A stretch of DNA of 64,000 nucleotides from Hyaloraphidium curvatum (Eukaryota; Monoblepharomycota; Hyaloraphidiomycetes; Hyaloraphidiales; Hyaloraphidiaceae): positions 124,001-188,000 of the forward strand of contig JAIVFI010000037.1 in the NCBI GenBank assembly GCA_025558095.1. The letters are read 5' to 3'. Under the pieces are notes generated by a model. It made no database searches, was not told the origin of the DNA, and saw only the letters and a program-made list of their open reading frames with translations. Shown here one piece after another: positions 41,007 to 51,543 of the stretch; position 1 is the first letter of the stretch, and each line of letters starts with the position of its first letter. Made by a program: the position numbers and the translations under genes.

Positions 41007-43488
41007 TCACGCTGTGTCCTTCCTCTGCAGCGTCGGCACCGTGACCGTCATCTCTGGAGGCACCAGCAGCCCCGGCGACTCGGGTCCCGCGGCGCCGACC
41101 ACCGACTCGGTGCCGCCGCTCTGCACCCGGTCCAGGTTCCCGCTCGGCGCCCTCTCGAGGTTCCCGCTCGGCGTCCTGTCCACGCCCGACATCGACGGCC
41201 TCCTCGGCGACCCGTACGTCACGCCAACCTCGATCCCGTTCACCCGGAGGATGCTCCCCCTCCTCCCCCTGAGGTCCCCGCTCGCGGCGCGCAGCACCTC
41301 GGCCCCGTTCTCGGCCGCGAACTGCTCCCCCGTGATCCCCATGGTGTCCGCGACCAGCTGCGCCTCCCTCGCGCGCATCAGATCCGCGTCCATGCTCCGC
41401 CGGTCGATCCGCTCCCGCTCCGTCAGCGGCGGCGGCGCGACCTTCTCCGTGCCGGTCGGAGACTTGGACACCCCCTCGGCCTCGGCCCGCAGCCGGGCCA
41501 GCGCGGCCTCGCCGGGGATCTGGAGGTGCAGGAAGCGGAAGGCGGCGTCGGTGGAGCGCACGATGAAATCGTGCATGCGCCGCTTGAACGTGCCCGGCGC
41601 GCCGATGTCCATCGAGCCCGCGACGTATTCGCCAAAGTCCTCCAGATGTTCGCGGCCGTAGACCGACCGCTCGAGCTCCTGCCGCACGTGGTACCGCTTG
41701 TAAGTGTAGTACGCCATCAGCCAGAGGTTGGCGATCAGCAGCAGTCCCATGAGGATGCCGCACAAAAGCCACAACCACGGGAAACTGCCCTGGGGAAGCT
41801 GCACGAGGATGGCGATGTTGAACAGGGCCCAGAAGGGCAGGACGGTGCGGCGGCAGAAAAAGTCGAGCTCGGTGGCGAGGATGTGGTTGCCCTCGCGCTT
41901 GACGAGGTGGTGGATGATGGCGACCTCGAGCAGCGAGAAGAAGGCCACGACGAAGGACACGAAGACGTACCTGGAGCGGGATCAGCGGTGAGCGTTCACA
42001 CAGTCGGCGGCAACCCACCAGTCGATCGTAGTCGCGTAGTTGACGAGCGGCAGCCCCGCAGTCACCGAGCTATAGAACGATACTACATCCCCCGCACATC
42101 AGCCTCACCACCAAGATACACCACACAGGAACCCACCGATGGTGAGCACGAGCGTGATGCTCAGACCAAGCCGCTCCGGCACGGCCTCGACGCTCAGCCA
42201 GTAGCTGACGGCGGTCAGCGCGACCAGGAGGAGGAGGGGGAGGAACGACTTGATGTAACTGCGCGGAAAGAGGAGTCAGGAGAGATCGGCGGCGCAATAA
42301 GCGCGAGACACGCACTAGCTGCCCGACTTGCGGCTGATGTACATCTGGAACTTGAGCAGGTCGTACGCCGGCTGCCCCTGCCGCGAGTAATACTTTTCCC
42401 TGCTCGCCTGGTAGGTCTGGTAGTCCCACGTGACCTGCGAGAAGGTCTCGGGGTTGATGGGCGGGTACACCGTCTCGGGCTGCCAGAACACGGCCATCTG
42501 GTTCTCGTTGTACGAGTACGAGGTGAGCTGCATCTCCAGGACCTGACGGTCGAAGGGGAATGCTCCGAGGTAGAAGGAGTTGGTGAGCTGCACGACAAAG
42601 TGCCGGGACCAGAAGACGTCCCCGGTGTAGGGGGTGAGCTTGATAACCTCGTCCAGCGTCACGGGGTCGACTTCGTTGGCAAAGTAGATGTCGGGCGTCC
42701 ATATGGCGCTGCATGGTGATGGTCAAACGCGTGCCGGCCGCAAGACGGGTCGGTACCCACTGAGTGGGGCCCCATCCGCCGCCGAGGGCGACAGATCCCA
42801 TGATGCGGTAGTCGGATCCGTTGGGCGAGGGAAAGTCATCCGGGGAGACGATGAGCCGGGGGTCGTTCCAGTACAGGCGGAGGAAGACGTCGATGGTGAA
42901 GGTCGAGGTCACGGGGTCCACGTCGTAGAGGTTGTTCACGCGGAACTGTTGCCGCCGGAACGGCCGGGAACGATGCGGAAAAATGCGCGGGGCAGGGCGA
43001 AGGGCGCGGAGGAGGCCGGTCAGCCGATCCGCGTTCGCAGGAAAAGCCGGTCGGCCTGGCGGAGCGCGCAGGGACGCACCTGAGCACGAACAGGGGTGGC
43101 ACCCTGGCCGAATCCGGGCCGAGTGCCTGCGAGGACGAGCAAAAGAAATGAGCCCCGAGGCCGGCCGGGGTCCGCCGGGCCACGCACCGGCGTCGTACGG
43201 GGTGTCTTCTCCGGCCACGGCACTTTGGAGCACCTTTGTGGCATTCTCGAACGCGAAACCCGGGTACAGCCGCGGCAGCAGGTGCCTGCGATCGAACTGG
43301 TGCAGCTGCGGGGCCACGGCGTGCGGCGACGGCTCGTCCCGCATGGGTGGCCGCGGACCGCCGTTGGCCCACGAGCCCCGGCGGCCCAGGAACCGTGGGC
43401 GGCCCGGAGCGGCGAGCGCCGTCGGCGCAAACAGTGCGAAGAGGAGGAGCGCGGTGCACGCGCGCACGGCGAGGTTCGGCGGCCGCAT
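41007..43488 (-). CDS. Pentameric ligand-gated ion channel subunit (Cys-less loop)
   Basis: Seven exons in perfect phase: 43488-43188, 43126-43080, 42945-42761, 42708-42316, 42258-42137, 42082-42019 and 41970-41007 (691 residues). A signal peptide (about 1-27) is followed by the extracellular beta-sandwich: LYDVDPVTSTFTIDVFLRLYWNDPRL, loop A IWTPDIYF, and AFPFDRQVLEMQL where animal receptors have the Cys loop. Both loop cysteines are absent, as in prokaryotic GLIC/ELIC. M1 is FLPLLLLVALTAVSYW; the M1-M2 link is VEAVPERLGL; M2 has T6' and L9' (SITLVLTIVSFYSS). M3, M4 and a 250-residue intracellular/C-terminal tail with SGNLERAPSGNL repeats follow. P at -2' resembles anion channels, but E at -1' resembles cation channels. 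It is head-to-head with its paralogue. Confidence 0.9.
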
Positions 43489-43695
43489 GGTCGGAGCCGT
43501 TGCTCGGGGAACGAGGTCGGTTTGTCGGTCGGCCCAGCCCCGCCCAGGGTCCGGCGGGGCGGGCCGCCTTTGCATCAAAACCCGCACCGCCGGGGGCACG
43601 CGGATCGGGGCTTACGCCGGCGCTTCCCGCCGGCCGCGGCCGCACGACGAGCCTGCGTTGAGCCGGACGCGGCCGAGGCGTCGTCGGGCCGCAGA
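43489..43695. promoter_or_regulatory. Short bidirectional promoter between two ion-channel subunit genes
   Basis: Only 207 nt separate the two start codons (43488 minus, 43696 plus), so both subunits must share regulatory DNA and are probably co-expressed. The sequence is very GC-rich; no TATA-like element is evident. Confidence 0.6.
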
Positions 43696-45602
43696 ATGCC
43701 CCCCACGCTGACCGCACGTCCGCCGGGCGGCACCCGCCCAACCGCAGCCGGAAAACGACCAGCCCGCCCGGCAGCATGGACTGCCCTCCTTGCATTTGCC
43801 ATCTCCATTGTGCTCTGGATTTTCCCTGGCCCGACCGCCGCCGCCGTCGAGGGCTGGTCGCTCACCAACGCGACCAAGGTCATCTTGAACTCCCTTCTCG
43901 ACGCGGGATACGACGCCGCGTCCAGGCCGGGCTTCGGCAGCGGTGCGCCCACCCCAGTTTATGCCCAGCTGCAGATCATATCGCTGTACGAGGTCGATCC
44001 GCTCTCGTCGACGTTCACCGTGGACGTCGAGCTAACCCTGCGATGGAACGACCCGCGCCTGGTCTTCAACTACGACGACTACCCTGTGCCCGAGGGCTCG
44101 GACCTGCGTTTAATCGGGTACACCGAACTCGGCAGCGGGATTGGACCCACGCACATAATATGGACGCCCGACGTCTACTGGGAGAACGAGGTCGATCCCG
44201 TGATTTTGAACCAGGTCATCAAATTAGCACCGGGCACCGGCGACCTGACGTGGACGCGGCACTACCTGGTGCAACTGACGTCGGTATTTAGCTTCCAGTC
44301 CTTCCCCTTCGATTTGCAGGTCGGTGGACGCACGTCGTATCGCGCAGCGTCGCTGACCTCCCCCCCCCCCCCCCCCCCTCGCAAGGACCTGCGCCTCATG
44401 CTCACCCCCTACTCCTACAACTCGCTCCAGATGTCCCTTTACTGGAGCGAACCCCCGATCGCCCCCGAGCCCGCCTCCTTCAACCACGCTACGTTCGACT
44501 ACAGATCGTACAAGGTCGCGCGCGAGCTCTTCATTTCGCGAGAGGGCCAGCCCACCTACGACCGCCTCATCATCGACGTGGCCGTAACGCGCCGGAGCGA
44601 CGGGTACATCATCAAGGCCAACCTGCCCCTCATCCTGCTCGTCGCGCTGTCGGCCGTAAGCTACTGGCTCAGCGTCGAGGCCGTCCCCGAGCGCCTCGGC
44701 CTCGTCGGTGCGTGTCCCGTGCCGCACGCGCAACCGCATGCACGCCTGACCGTCCCCTCCGCATCCAGTCACCCTCGTCCTAACCGTCGTCTCGTTCTAC
44801 TCCACCGTCACCGCCGGGCTCCCCGCCGTCAACTACCCGACGACGATGGACCTGTACGTGTTCGCCTGCTTCTTCGTGACCTTCATGGCGCTCGTGGAGG
44901 TGGCCGCGGTGCACCACCTCGTGGTGCGGAGGAACGACGTGGTCATGGCGACGGAGCTAGACTACTACTGCCGGAGGGTCGTGCTCCCCGTGTGGGCCAT
45001 CTTGTGGGTCTCCCCTTCCGGTCTGCCGGTTGTTGAATGCGTGCTGATGCGGCCCCCCGCGCAGCAACCTGATCCTGATCCAGAACGGCGGCCAGGCCCT
45101 CGGCATCTGCATCGGCGTCGCCATCTTCGTCATCATCATCTGGAACGCGTGGATCTTCTACTACCGCGTGCGCAAGCGGAAGCAGCGCGCCTTTGAGGCT
45201 ACCGCCGACGGCGACGAGCGCCTCGAGAGGAAGGCGTACAAGCGCGAGCTGGGCAAGCTGGTGCGTTGGACCGACAAGCTGTACAAGTTCCTGCACATCC
45301 GGCCGCCCGTGAGCGACGAGCAGGCCGCGAAAGAGCACATGGAGGAGCTGGAGCGGATGGCCGAGGCGGAGAGGCTGTGGCTGGAGGAGCAGCGCGAGGC
45401 CGAGGCGGCCGAGGCGGCGGCGATGGCCAGGGCCGGGTCGCCGAGCTCGGCCAAGAGGGCGGGGAGCTCCAGGGCCGGGTCGCCGACCGACGCCAAGAGG
45501 AGGGGGAGCTCGAGGGCGGAGTCGCCCGCGGACGTGAACAGGGAGGGGAGCGGGAACGGGAGCTCGTTGGGTACCGCAGTCGAGGACTCGGGGTCGCGGT
45601 GA
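43696..45602 (+). CDS. Pentameric ligand-gated ion channel subunit (Cys-less loop), paralogue
   Basis: Four exons: 43696-44319, 44386-44707, 44769-45003 and 45065-45602 (572 residues). Signal anchor about 25-48, then the ligand-binding sandwich: ISLYEVDPLSSTFTVDVELTLRWNDPRL, GPTHIIWTPDVYWENEVDP, and SFPFDLQ without Cys-loop cysteines. The pore region nearly equals the partner: LPLILLVALSAVSYWLSVEAVPERLGL, then VTLVLTVVSFYSTVTAGLP, again P-2', E-1', R0', T6', L9'. M4 is AIFVIIIWNAWIFYY. A charged helix (ERMAEAERLWLEEQREAEAAEAAA) and RAGSPSSAKRAGSS-type Ser/Arg repeats end the protein. The first intron (66 nt) contains an 18-C tract as its pyrimidine tract and keeps the frame. Two of the three introns lie at sites also used in the partner gene. 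Pentamers may be homomeric or mixed. Confidence 0.9.
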
Positions 45603-45928
45603 GGTATCCGCATGTAGGAGTAGCGCTGGATGCACGGTCGCCGTTGAATGCAAATTTTGTTGCTGGATGCAACGATGCTCCGGCAATCTGCGAGAGCAGT
45701 CGAGGTCGTATTGACCGAGGCGCAGTGCTCCCCGAAGACGAGGGAAGCACGCTGGAAAATGGATCACTCTTCCAGTCCGGCAATCCACCTTGCGTTTCAG
45801 TAGCTCCGTTTGCTCTCCTGAATGCAGAATGCAAAGATGGGAGGCTTATCGCGCGCACTTCCTTGTCGTGGCCGGCAGCCGACGCGCGTCGACCAACCCT
45901 CCACACGCCTAAGGAGGCGCGTCCCAGA
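45603..45928. other. Intergenic spacer upstream of SWEET gene
   Basis: About 326 nt between the channel stop codon and the SWEET start. It should hold the SWEET promoter; it is AT-richer than the flanks (45620-45840). No gene is seen. Confidence 0.35.
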
Positions 45929-46784
45929 ATGGCCGAAGACTGCCCCGCCGGCACGTGGTGCCACTTCCTGGCATTCACCGCGGCCCCCTTCCTGGGCAGC
46001 CTCTTCGCCTTGGCGCTCTACCTGTCCCCCTTCCCGGCCGTCCTTCGAGTACGGTCCTCCGGCCGCCTGGGCGCGCTCAACACCTTCCCGTACCCGTTCA
46101 TCGTCGGCAACTGCTTCGCGTGGCTGTTCTACGGCTACTTCCTGCGGGACCCGTACCTTGTCCTGCCCAACGTGTTCGGCGCGTGCACAGGGTTCCTGTA
46201 CGTCGGGCTCACGGGCCCCTTCCTGGACGCCGCGGCGAGCCTGCGCAACTCTGTCGCGCTGGCGGTGCTCGTGGGATGGGATCTGCTCGGGGCGCACGTG
46301 GCGTTCGTGTTTTTCGGGCCCGGGGACGAGGGGAAGAAGGTGCTCGGGTGGTGCGCCGTGATCATGAACGTGGCCTTCTTTGCCAGCCCGCTGTCTGCGC
46401 TCTGGAAGATCCTGAGGTCCGGAGACGCGTCGTCGGTGCACCTGCCGCTGGCCGTGGCGACGGTGGTGAACTGCTCCCTGTGGACGACCTACGTGGGTTT
46501 CTCGCCCTAGCTTTCGCTCCCCTCGTGCTGACAGCCCTCCTGGACGTTCATTTCAGGGCTTCTTCCTCAGGGATCCTTTCATATTCTTCCCGAACGCGTT
46601 TGGGCTGCTCTCGGCCGTGGCTCAGCTCATTCTCGCCTGCGTGTTCCCCCGGCTGGAGCTTTCGGAGGACACCGAGCCTGTCGCGAACGGCGTTGCCCAC
46701 GCGGACGAGGAGGCACAGGATGCGGACGGGGAGACGGATGTCAGGGCGCCGGTGCTGCCGAAGCGGGGAGCGGGGCACGTGTGA
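45929..46784 (+). CDS. SWEET-family sugar transporter
   Basis: Exons 45929-46492 and 46557-46784 give 263 residues with seven hydrophobic helices arranged as two MtN3/saliva triple-helix bundles. Repeat 1 carries the Pro-Asn and W-F-Y-G motif (YPFIVGNCFAWLFYGYFLRDPYLVLPNVFG). Repeat 2 carries its counterpart (SLWTTYGFFLRDPFIFFPNAFG). The intron (64 nt, GTGGGT...TTTCAG) lies in the middle of the second motif, and removing it restores WTTYGFFLRDP exactly. SWEETs are bidirectional sugar uniporters. This one should sit in the plasma or a vacuolar membrane. The ATG at 45929 (MAEDCPAGTW) leads straight into helix 1. The tail is acidic. Confidence 0.9.
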
Positions 46785-46983
46785 TTTGCGGTTGCTGGCA
46801 ACAAGAGACGGAATACAAGCTGGATCAACGCGGCCTCTAGCTGGTCTCCTTGTCAAGAAGCTAGAGAACAATTTGCGACGAATGATTGCCTCCACTGCTG
46901 CCCCCGATCATCGAGGGAGAGAATGCACGCTCCTGACACGCGCCGCCGTCCGTCAGGGCCCAACGCACCGCACACCCCCCGCG

Positions 46984-49548
46984 ATGAAGCCGGGATTCAC
47001 GCCCGTCACGGGCGGTGGAGGCACCGATCGCGGCCGGCAGCAGCGCCCGCAGATCGCCGTGCCCGCGATGGCCGCGCCCGCGGCGTCTGCAGGCGGCACC
47101 CACGCAGCGACCCCCACCGGCCCCCCGTCGCCCGCGCCCGCGTCGCCGCTCGCGACCCCGGAGAACCCGTTCCCGCCGATCCGCCCGCGATCGGCGTCGC
47201 TCTCGCGCGCGTCGGTGCCCGTCGATGTGGGTTCGACGCGTCCGACGGACGCCGACGGGGGACATCCCCAGTTCGCTGACCTCCCATTTCCCTCATCTAT
47301 TTCCCGAATCTCCATTCATTCATTATCGTTCGGATCGTTTTTCGTTGAATTCCCCGGAACCCCAGCCCTCGCGTCCGAAATCGCCCGCCGGGGAGGCGCC
47401 GCCGCCCTCGAGATCGCCGCCGCCGTCGCCTTCGCTCACGCTCAGCCGCGATCCCTCGTCGCCGCCCGAGCCGCTTGTCTTGCCGCCGATCGACGGCTCC
47501 GACGCACCGGTCATCATCGACGTGCCACCGCCCCGCGCACCCTCGCCCGACATTGCACCGCCGCCTTCGCCCAAGCTGCAGCCGCAGAGCATCTCCTTCG
47601 CGGCACCCTCGGGATCCTCCAACCCGCAGGCAGCTGGGACGGCGCCGTCCACCTCGACTGCAGCGCCCAAGCCTGCACCGGCCCCCGCGGTCCAGCAGCC
47701 CGTGCCGCGATCGCTCGCGCAGCCTCTTCCCGGCCAGGGCAAGCCAATGATTCCGCACAGCATGACTTCCGGTGTTGCCACTGGCGCGAAGCCAGCGCAG
47801 CCGGCCGCTTCGGGCCAGCAGCCCGTCTCTCCTTCGACCGAAGCCCCCGTGCCCTCGTACAAGCAGCCCATACCTACTCCTCAGCCCGTCAGATCGCCCA
47901 CAGGCTCATCCTCCTCCCTCTCCGTGCCCGGCGCCACCCGCCCCCGCGGCGGCCGCCGCGGCTCCGGCAACGGCAACGGCGCCGGCGCCATCGCCCTCAT
48001 CCCCCCCACCGCCGACCCCCCCGGCAAACCACCCCGCTACGCCATCCTCGACTACTCCGCCGAAGCCGGCGCGGGCCAGTACCAGGTCGGCACGACCTCG
48101 GCCTCGCTCGAAGCCTACCTCGCCGACGCCGCCTCGCACGGCGTGGGCGTGGGCAAGGGCGGCGGCGGCCGCGTGGGCGATTCCCAGCAGACGGCGCGGT
48201 GGGCGCACCTCTCCTATTCTGCACGCGAGCCCCGCTCGGAATGGGCCGCGATCGCACGGCAGATCAAGGCGCTGGGGAGCTTCCGCGGGGGCGGGAAGAA
48301 GGCGGGGATCGGCGGGCGCACGTACCAGAAGCAGACCCTCACCATCGACGAGGCCGGCGTCGGGTTCTCGATCCCCGTGTACGCGGAGGACCTCTCGTTC
48401 GGCGACGCCGTGGTTGAGGGCATCTCGCCTCGCGCGCCGGGGAGCTGGGACGAGTCCTTCGGCTCGGCGTACTCGGTCGTGCGCGCCGAGTCGACGGTGC
48501 TGGAAGCCCTGGCACGCGTCGAGGGGCGCGCGCTCAAGCGCGGGCGGATGGAGTTCAGGATCGAGTTCGTGCGCGGGTGGAGGGTGGACGACATCCGGAT
48601 GCTGCTGCTCACGGTGCTCTCGCTGCGCGACGGGGAGATCGAGAACGACCTGTTCGGGGATCCGCTGAGGGGGATCATGCCGACGGCCAACCTCTACACG
48701 GACGGGACCGCGCTCCTCGGCGCCGTGCTCAGGAGCGTCGTGGAGATCATGGCCGAGGTGGTGTCGTTCCTCGAAGACAGCTTCGCGGATGCCGAGGCGG
48801 TCGTTTTCATGAAGCCGGCAGTGCTGTACCAGCAGGGTGAGTTGTTTGCAGTACGGCTGGCGAGTTGGTTACGTTACTGAAGCATGCACCTCGCCCAGTG
48901 CTCACCGCGCTCAAGGCCGAGATGCTCGTCGTCAAGCGCGACCTCAGCGTGGCCGAGAACCAGATCCGCGCCCTCGCGGGCTTCCTCGTCGGCGTCGCCC
49001 CGCCCGGCTCCGCCTGGGCCGGCTCGGCGATCAACGTCGAGGCCGTGGCCAACGAGTGCGTCGTCCTGCGCGAGCGCACCGACGCGCTCCTGCAGCGGTG
49101 CGACGCGCTCGTGGGCCTCGTCAACTTCGAGGTCTCGGCGTTCCAGAACCGCATCATCTTTGCGCTCACCGCAGTCAGCATGCTCTTTGCCCCCGCGGGC
49201 ATCTACGCCGAGGTGATCAAGACGTCCGAGGAGATGGTGATCGGCGACGGGACGCCGCTCACGTGGTGGCTGGGCCTCATGCTGCTCTTTGCAATCACCG
49301 GCTTCATCCTCCTGCTCTGGGTGGGGCCGACGGTGATCCGGGACGGGTTCGAGGAGCTCAGCGAGTGGGACCGGGACGCGCTGACCCGCTCGCGCCGCAT
49401 CTTCTTCAAGCGCCTCGCGGCGCTGGTCGCCGAACGCCGCCGCATCGAGGCCGAGGAGGCGGAGATCGAGCGCGAGCGCGCGCTGTCGGATCCCAAGGAG
49501 GAACTGGAGCCCGGGGACGAAGGCGGACAGCCGACGCTCACGGGTTGA
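46984..49548 (+). CDS. CorA-like membrane protein with long Pro-rich N-terminus
   Basis: Exons 46984-47226, 47366-48836 and 48899-49548 give 787 residues. The first 330 residues are Pro/Ala/Ser-rich and disordered. The middle is a folded alpha/beta domain (YAILDYSAEAG, WAHLSYSAREP, YAEDLSFGDAVVEG). It leads to a long helix (ALKAEMLVVKRDLSVAENQIRAL) and two C-terminal membrane helices (IIFALTAVSMLFAPAGIY and WWLGLMLLFAITGFILLLW), the CorA arrangement. The GMN filter motif of true Mg2+ channels is not present; GIY stands at the expected place, so transport function is uncertain. The first intron (139 nt) is the least certain. The frame stays open for 98 codons after the TGA at 49546-49548 with full coding bias (see findings). 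Confidence 0.68.
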
Positions 49549-49842
49549 CTCGCGAAGGACCCGGGGCCGGTGCTGGCTGCCGATTCCGCGAGCGAGGTAT
49601 TCGCGGAGCCGGGTGCCGAGCCACGGCCTTCGGGCGACGAGGATTCGCCGCTGCTCGTCCCGGCTGAGGGCGACGGCAAGGCCAAGAGGGGACGCCGGAA
49701 CCAGTGGAGCGCCTACGCGTGGGAAGTCTACATGTACCGCACCCTGGGTCGGTTCGGGATGGCAATGGCCGCCGCGATGGTGGGCCTCGAGCGGGCCGTG
49801 ATGGGCTCGCTGGCCTGCTGCCTCGGCGGACGGAGGAAGTAG
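49549..49842 (+). other. 98-codon in-frame continuation after the CorA-like gene's stop codon
   Basis: Immediately after the TGA the same frame runs to a TAG at 49840-49842 with high G/C third positions. It contains a coherent sequence (SGDEDSPLLVPAEGD, RNQWSAYAWEVYMYRTLGRFGMAMAAAMVG). No intron of suitable phase removes the TGA. Stop-codon readthrough, a recent nonsense mutation or a base error could explain it. Confidence 0.45.
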
Positions 49843-50021
49843 TCGAACGGATGCGGGCCTGGCCATGAAGCACCGGCGGGAAACCCGTCCCTGTGGGGCG
49901 GATGACCCCCGTCGGGAGCTGAACGATGCCGGCTCCACTCCGACAAGGATGTTTTCTGGGATAGACGGGTGTTGTATTGCACAAGATCGCAAGCGAATGC
50001 CAGCACGTAAGCAGTGCCGAC

Positions 50022-51143
50022 TCAATCTCTTCTCACCAACGATGCCATGTCCCTCTTTGCCATCGCCACGATCAGCCGATTCAGCAACCCCGGCGCAGAG
50101 CTTGCCAGGACGCCGACCAACACGTCCGCCATCCCGTTCGTCACCGTCACCTGCATCGCCGGCGTCGCACTCCGCAGCTCCCTCTCCATCCTCTCTGCGA
50201 CCCACCGCGGCGTGGTCATCGCCTCTCGGGGCGGTGCCATGCCGACCACCTTCGTCATGCACGAGACGACGGCCTGCGCGCCACCGGCATAGCGGTTCAG
50301 GGGATTCTCGCGTCCGTAAGGGTCCGAGCCGTCGTACTTGGCGCCGGGATTGTTCGCTTCGATCTTGGCGAGGAACTTTGGCGCGTATTCTGGGCCTTCG
50401 ACCATCGGGGTCGCGACAAAGAAGGGGCGGAACTCGACGACCTCGATCCCGAAAGCGGCGAGCTCGGCGCGGAGGGTGTTCATGATCGCCTTTGTCGCAT
50501 GCTTGGAGGCCGCATAGGGGTTGCCGAGGGACGCACCGATCTCCGCGCCGATGGACGACATGGTGATGATACGCGGGCGGAGGACGGAGGGGTCGCGGCG
50601 GGCGAGGTGGGCGGAGCGGTGGAGCAGGTGGAGCACGGAGCGCGTGCATCGGAGCACACCGAACGTGTTGACGTCGAAAACGCGCTGCCAATCTTCCATA
50701 GAGCCAAGATCGGTGTAGCCGCACATGATTTGGATGCCGGCGACGTTGCATAGCGCAAAGAGCCCGTTGTCCCTGCAGTGCTCCTCCGCCAGGTCCCTCA
50801 TCGCAGAGACGCTCGTGTTAGACGTGACGTCGAGCCGGAACGGCACCAGATTCGGTCTTCCGAGAGCTTGCAGCGTTTCGATGCCGGAGCCGAGGCAGCC
50901 CGCCAACACAGTGAACTCCGGGGACCCTGTTGCCGCGTCCGTGCGTTCGGAAAGCAGCTCGGCGGTCGCGCGCCCGATTCCCGTATCGCAGCCCGTGACC
51001 AATATGACGGCCCCGCGCGGGACACGCGGCACGGGACGCAGCAAGCGGGACACGGCGAGCGCGGCCGCGACGGCGGCCGCGCCGAGAATCGCGGCTTTCG
51101 CGGGGGCGCTGAGGGACTCGGCGAGCTCCGCCAGCCGTTGCAT
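50022..51143 (-). CDS. Short-chain dehydrogenase/reductase, membrane-anchored, retinol-dehydrogenase-like
   Basis: Intronless, 373 residues from the ATG at 51143. An N-terminal hydrophobic helix (AAILGAAAVAAALAVSRLL) anchors the protein. It is followed by the NAD(P)-binding turn TGCDTGIGRATAE, CNVAGI (the NAG region), the catalytic Ser in ITMSSIGAEIG and the YAASKHATK Tyr-Lys pair. The C-terminal 110 residues (NPLNRYAGGAQAVV and the TPRWVAERMEREL helix) match the type-C/DHRS9-retinol dehydrogenase-like architecture. It probably acts on a lipophilic alcohol or steroid at the ER face. The substrate is unknown. Longer upstream reading lacks an ATG with coding bias. Confidence 0.87.
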   Translation of the reverse strand: MQRLAELAESLSAPAKAAILGAAAVAAALAVSRLLRPVPRVPRGAVILVTGCDTGIGRATAELLSERTDAATGSPEFTVLAGCLGSGIETLQALGRPNLVPFRLDVTSNTSVSAMRDLAEEHCRDNGLFALCNVAGIQIMCGYTDLGSMEDWQRVFDVNTFGVLRCTRSVLHLLHRSAHLARRDPSVLRPRIITMSSIGAEIGASLGNPYAASKHATKAIMNTLRAELAAFGIEVVEFRPFFVATPMVEGPEYAPKFLAKIEANNPGAKYDGSDPYGRENPLNRYAGGAQAVVSCMTKVVGMAPPREAMTTPRWVAERMERELRSATPAMQVTVTNGMADVLVGVLASSAPGLLNRLIVAMAKRDMASLVRRD

Positions 51144-51543
51144 CGCGGCGGGCCTGGGAAGCAGGTTTGGGACGCGTTGGCGAGGGTCGCACGGCGGGGA
51201 ACGCGCGGGTGGCAAGGCGTTGCTTTTCCTCCGCTCCGGCGCTCGCCGAGATCGGACCAGAGACTTCGATGTACAATTGGATGGAAGATCTGCAAGGCTT
51301 GCGACGAGATCTCTGCCGAGTACGAATCGGACGACTACGACGGGTACGGATACGGATACGATTACGTGGAATGCCGCTTCTGCGGCCATTCGTGGAATGG
51401 GGCACGCACTGGCGGCACCTGCTTCCAGTGCCGCGATAACCGGTTTTGGTGACGGACATGTTGATCTTCCGCAGTGTACTTCTTGGGGTGTGTGCATATC
51501 GATTGGTCCGAATCACCAGCGATCGCATTGCCCAAACCCCGTC
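51144..51543. other. Spacer with a possible plus-strand zinc-ribbon exon
   Basis: About 400 nt between the dehydrogenase start and the stop of the RING gene (both minus). On the plus strand the frame ending at 51452 encodes three CxxC pairs within about 50 residues (CKAC, CRFC, CFQC). No ATG with coding bias precedes them, so I list it only as a possibility. Confidence 0.3.

Noticed and set aside
40662-42719. A 685-codon plus-strand frame antisense to the minus-strand channel gene
   Set aside because: The minus strand shows complete channel motifs with matching introns; the plus frame is low-complexity Arg/His/Pro.
45955-48417. An 820-codon plus-strand open frame over the SWEET and CorA-like genes
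   Set aside because: Only its part at 46984-47226 has coding bias (first exon of the CorA-like gene). The rest is an out-of-frame shadow kept open by high GC.
48874-50751. A 625-codon minus-strand frame antisense to the CorA-like gene
   Set aside because: Arg/His-rich composition typical of antisense shadows, no domain, and it overlaps two well-supported genes in other frames.
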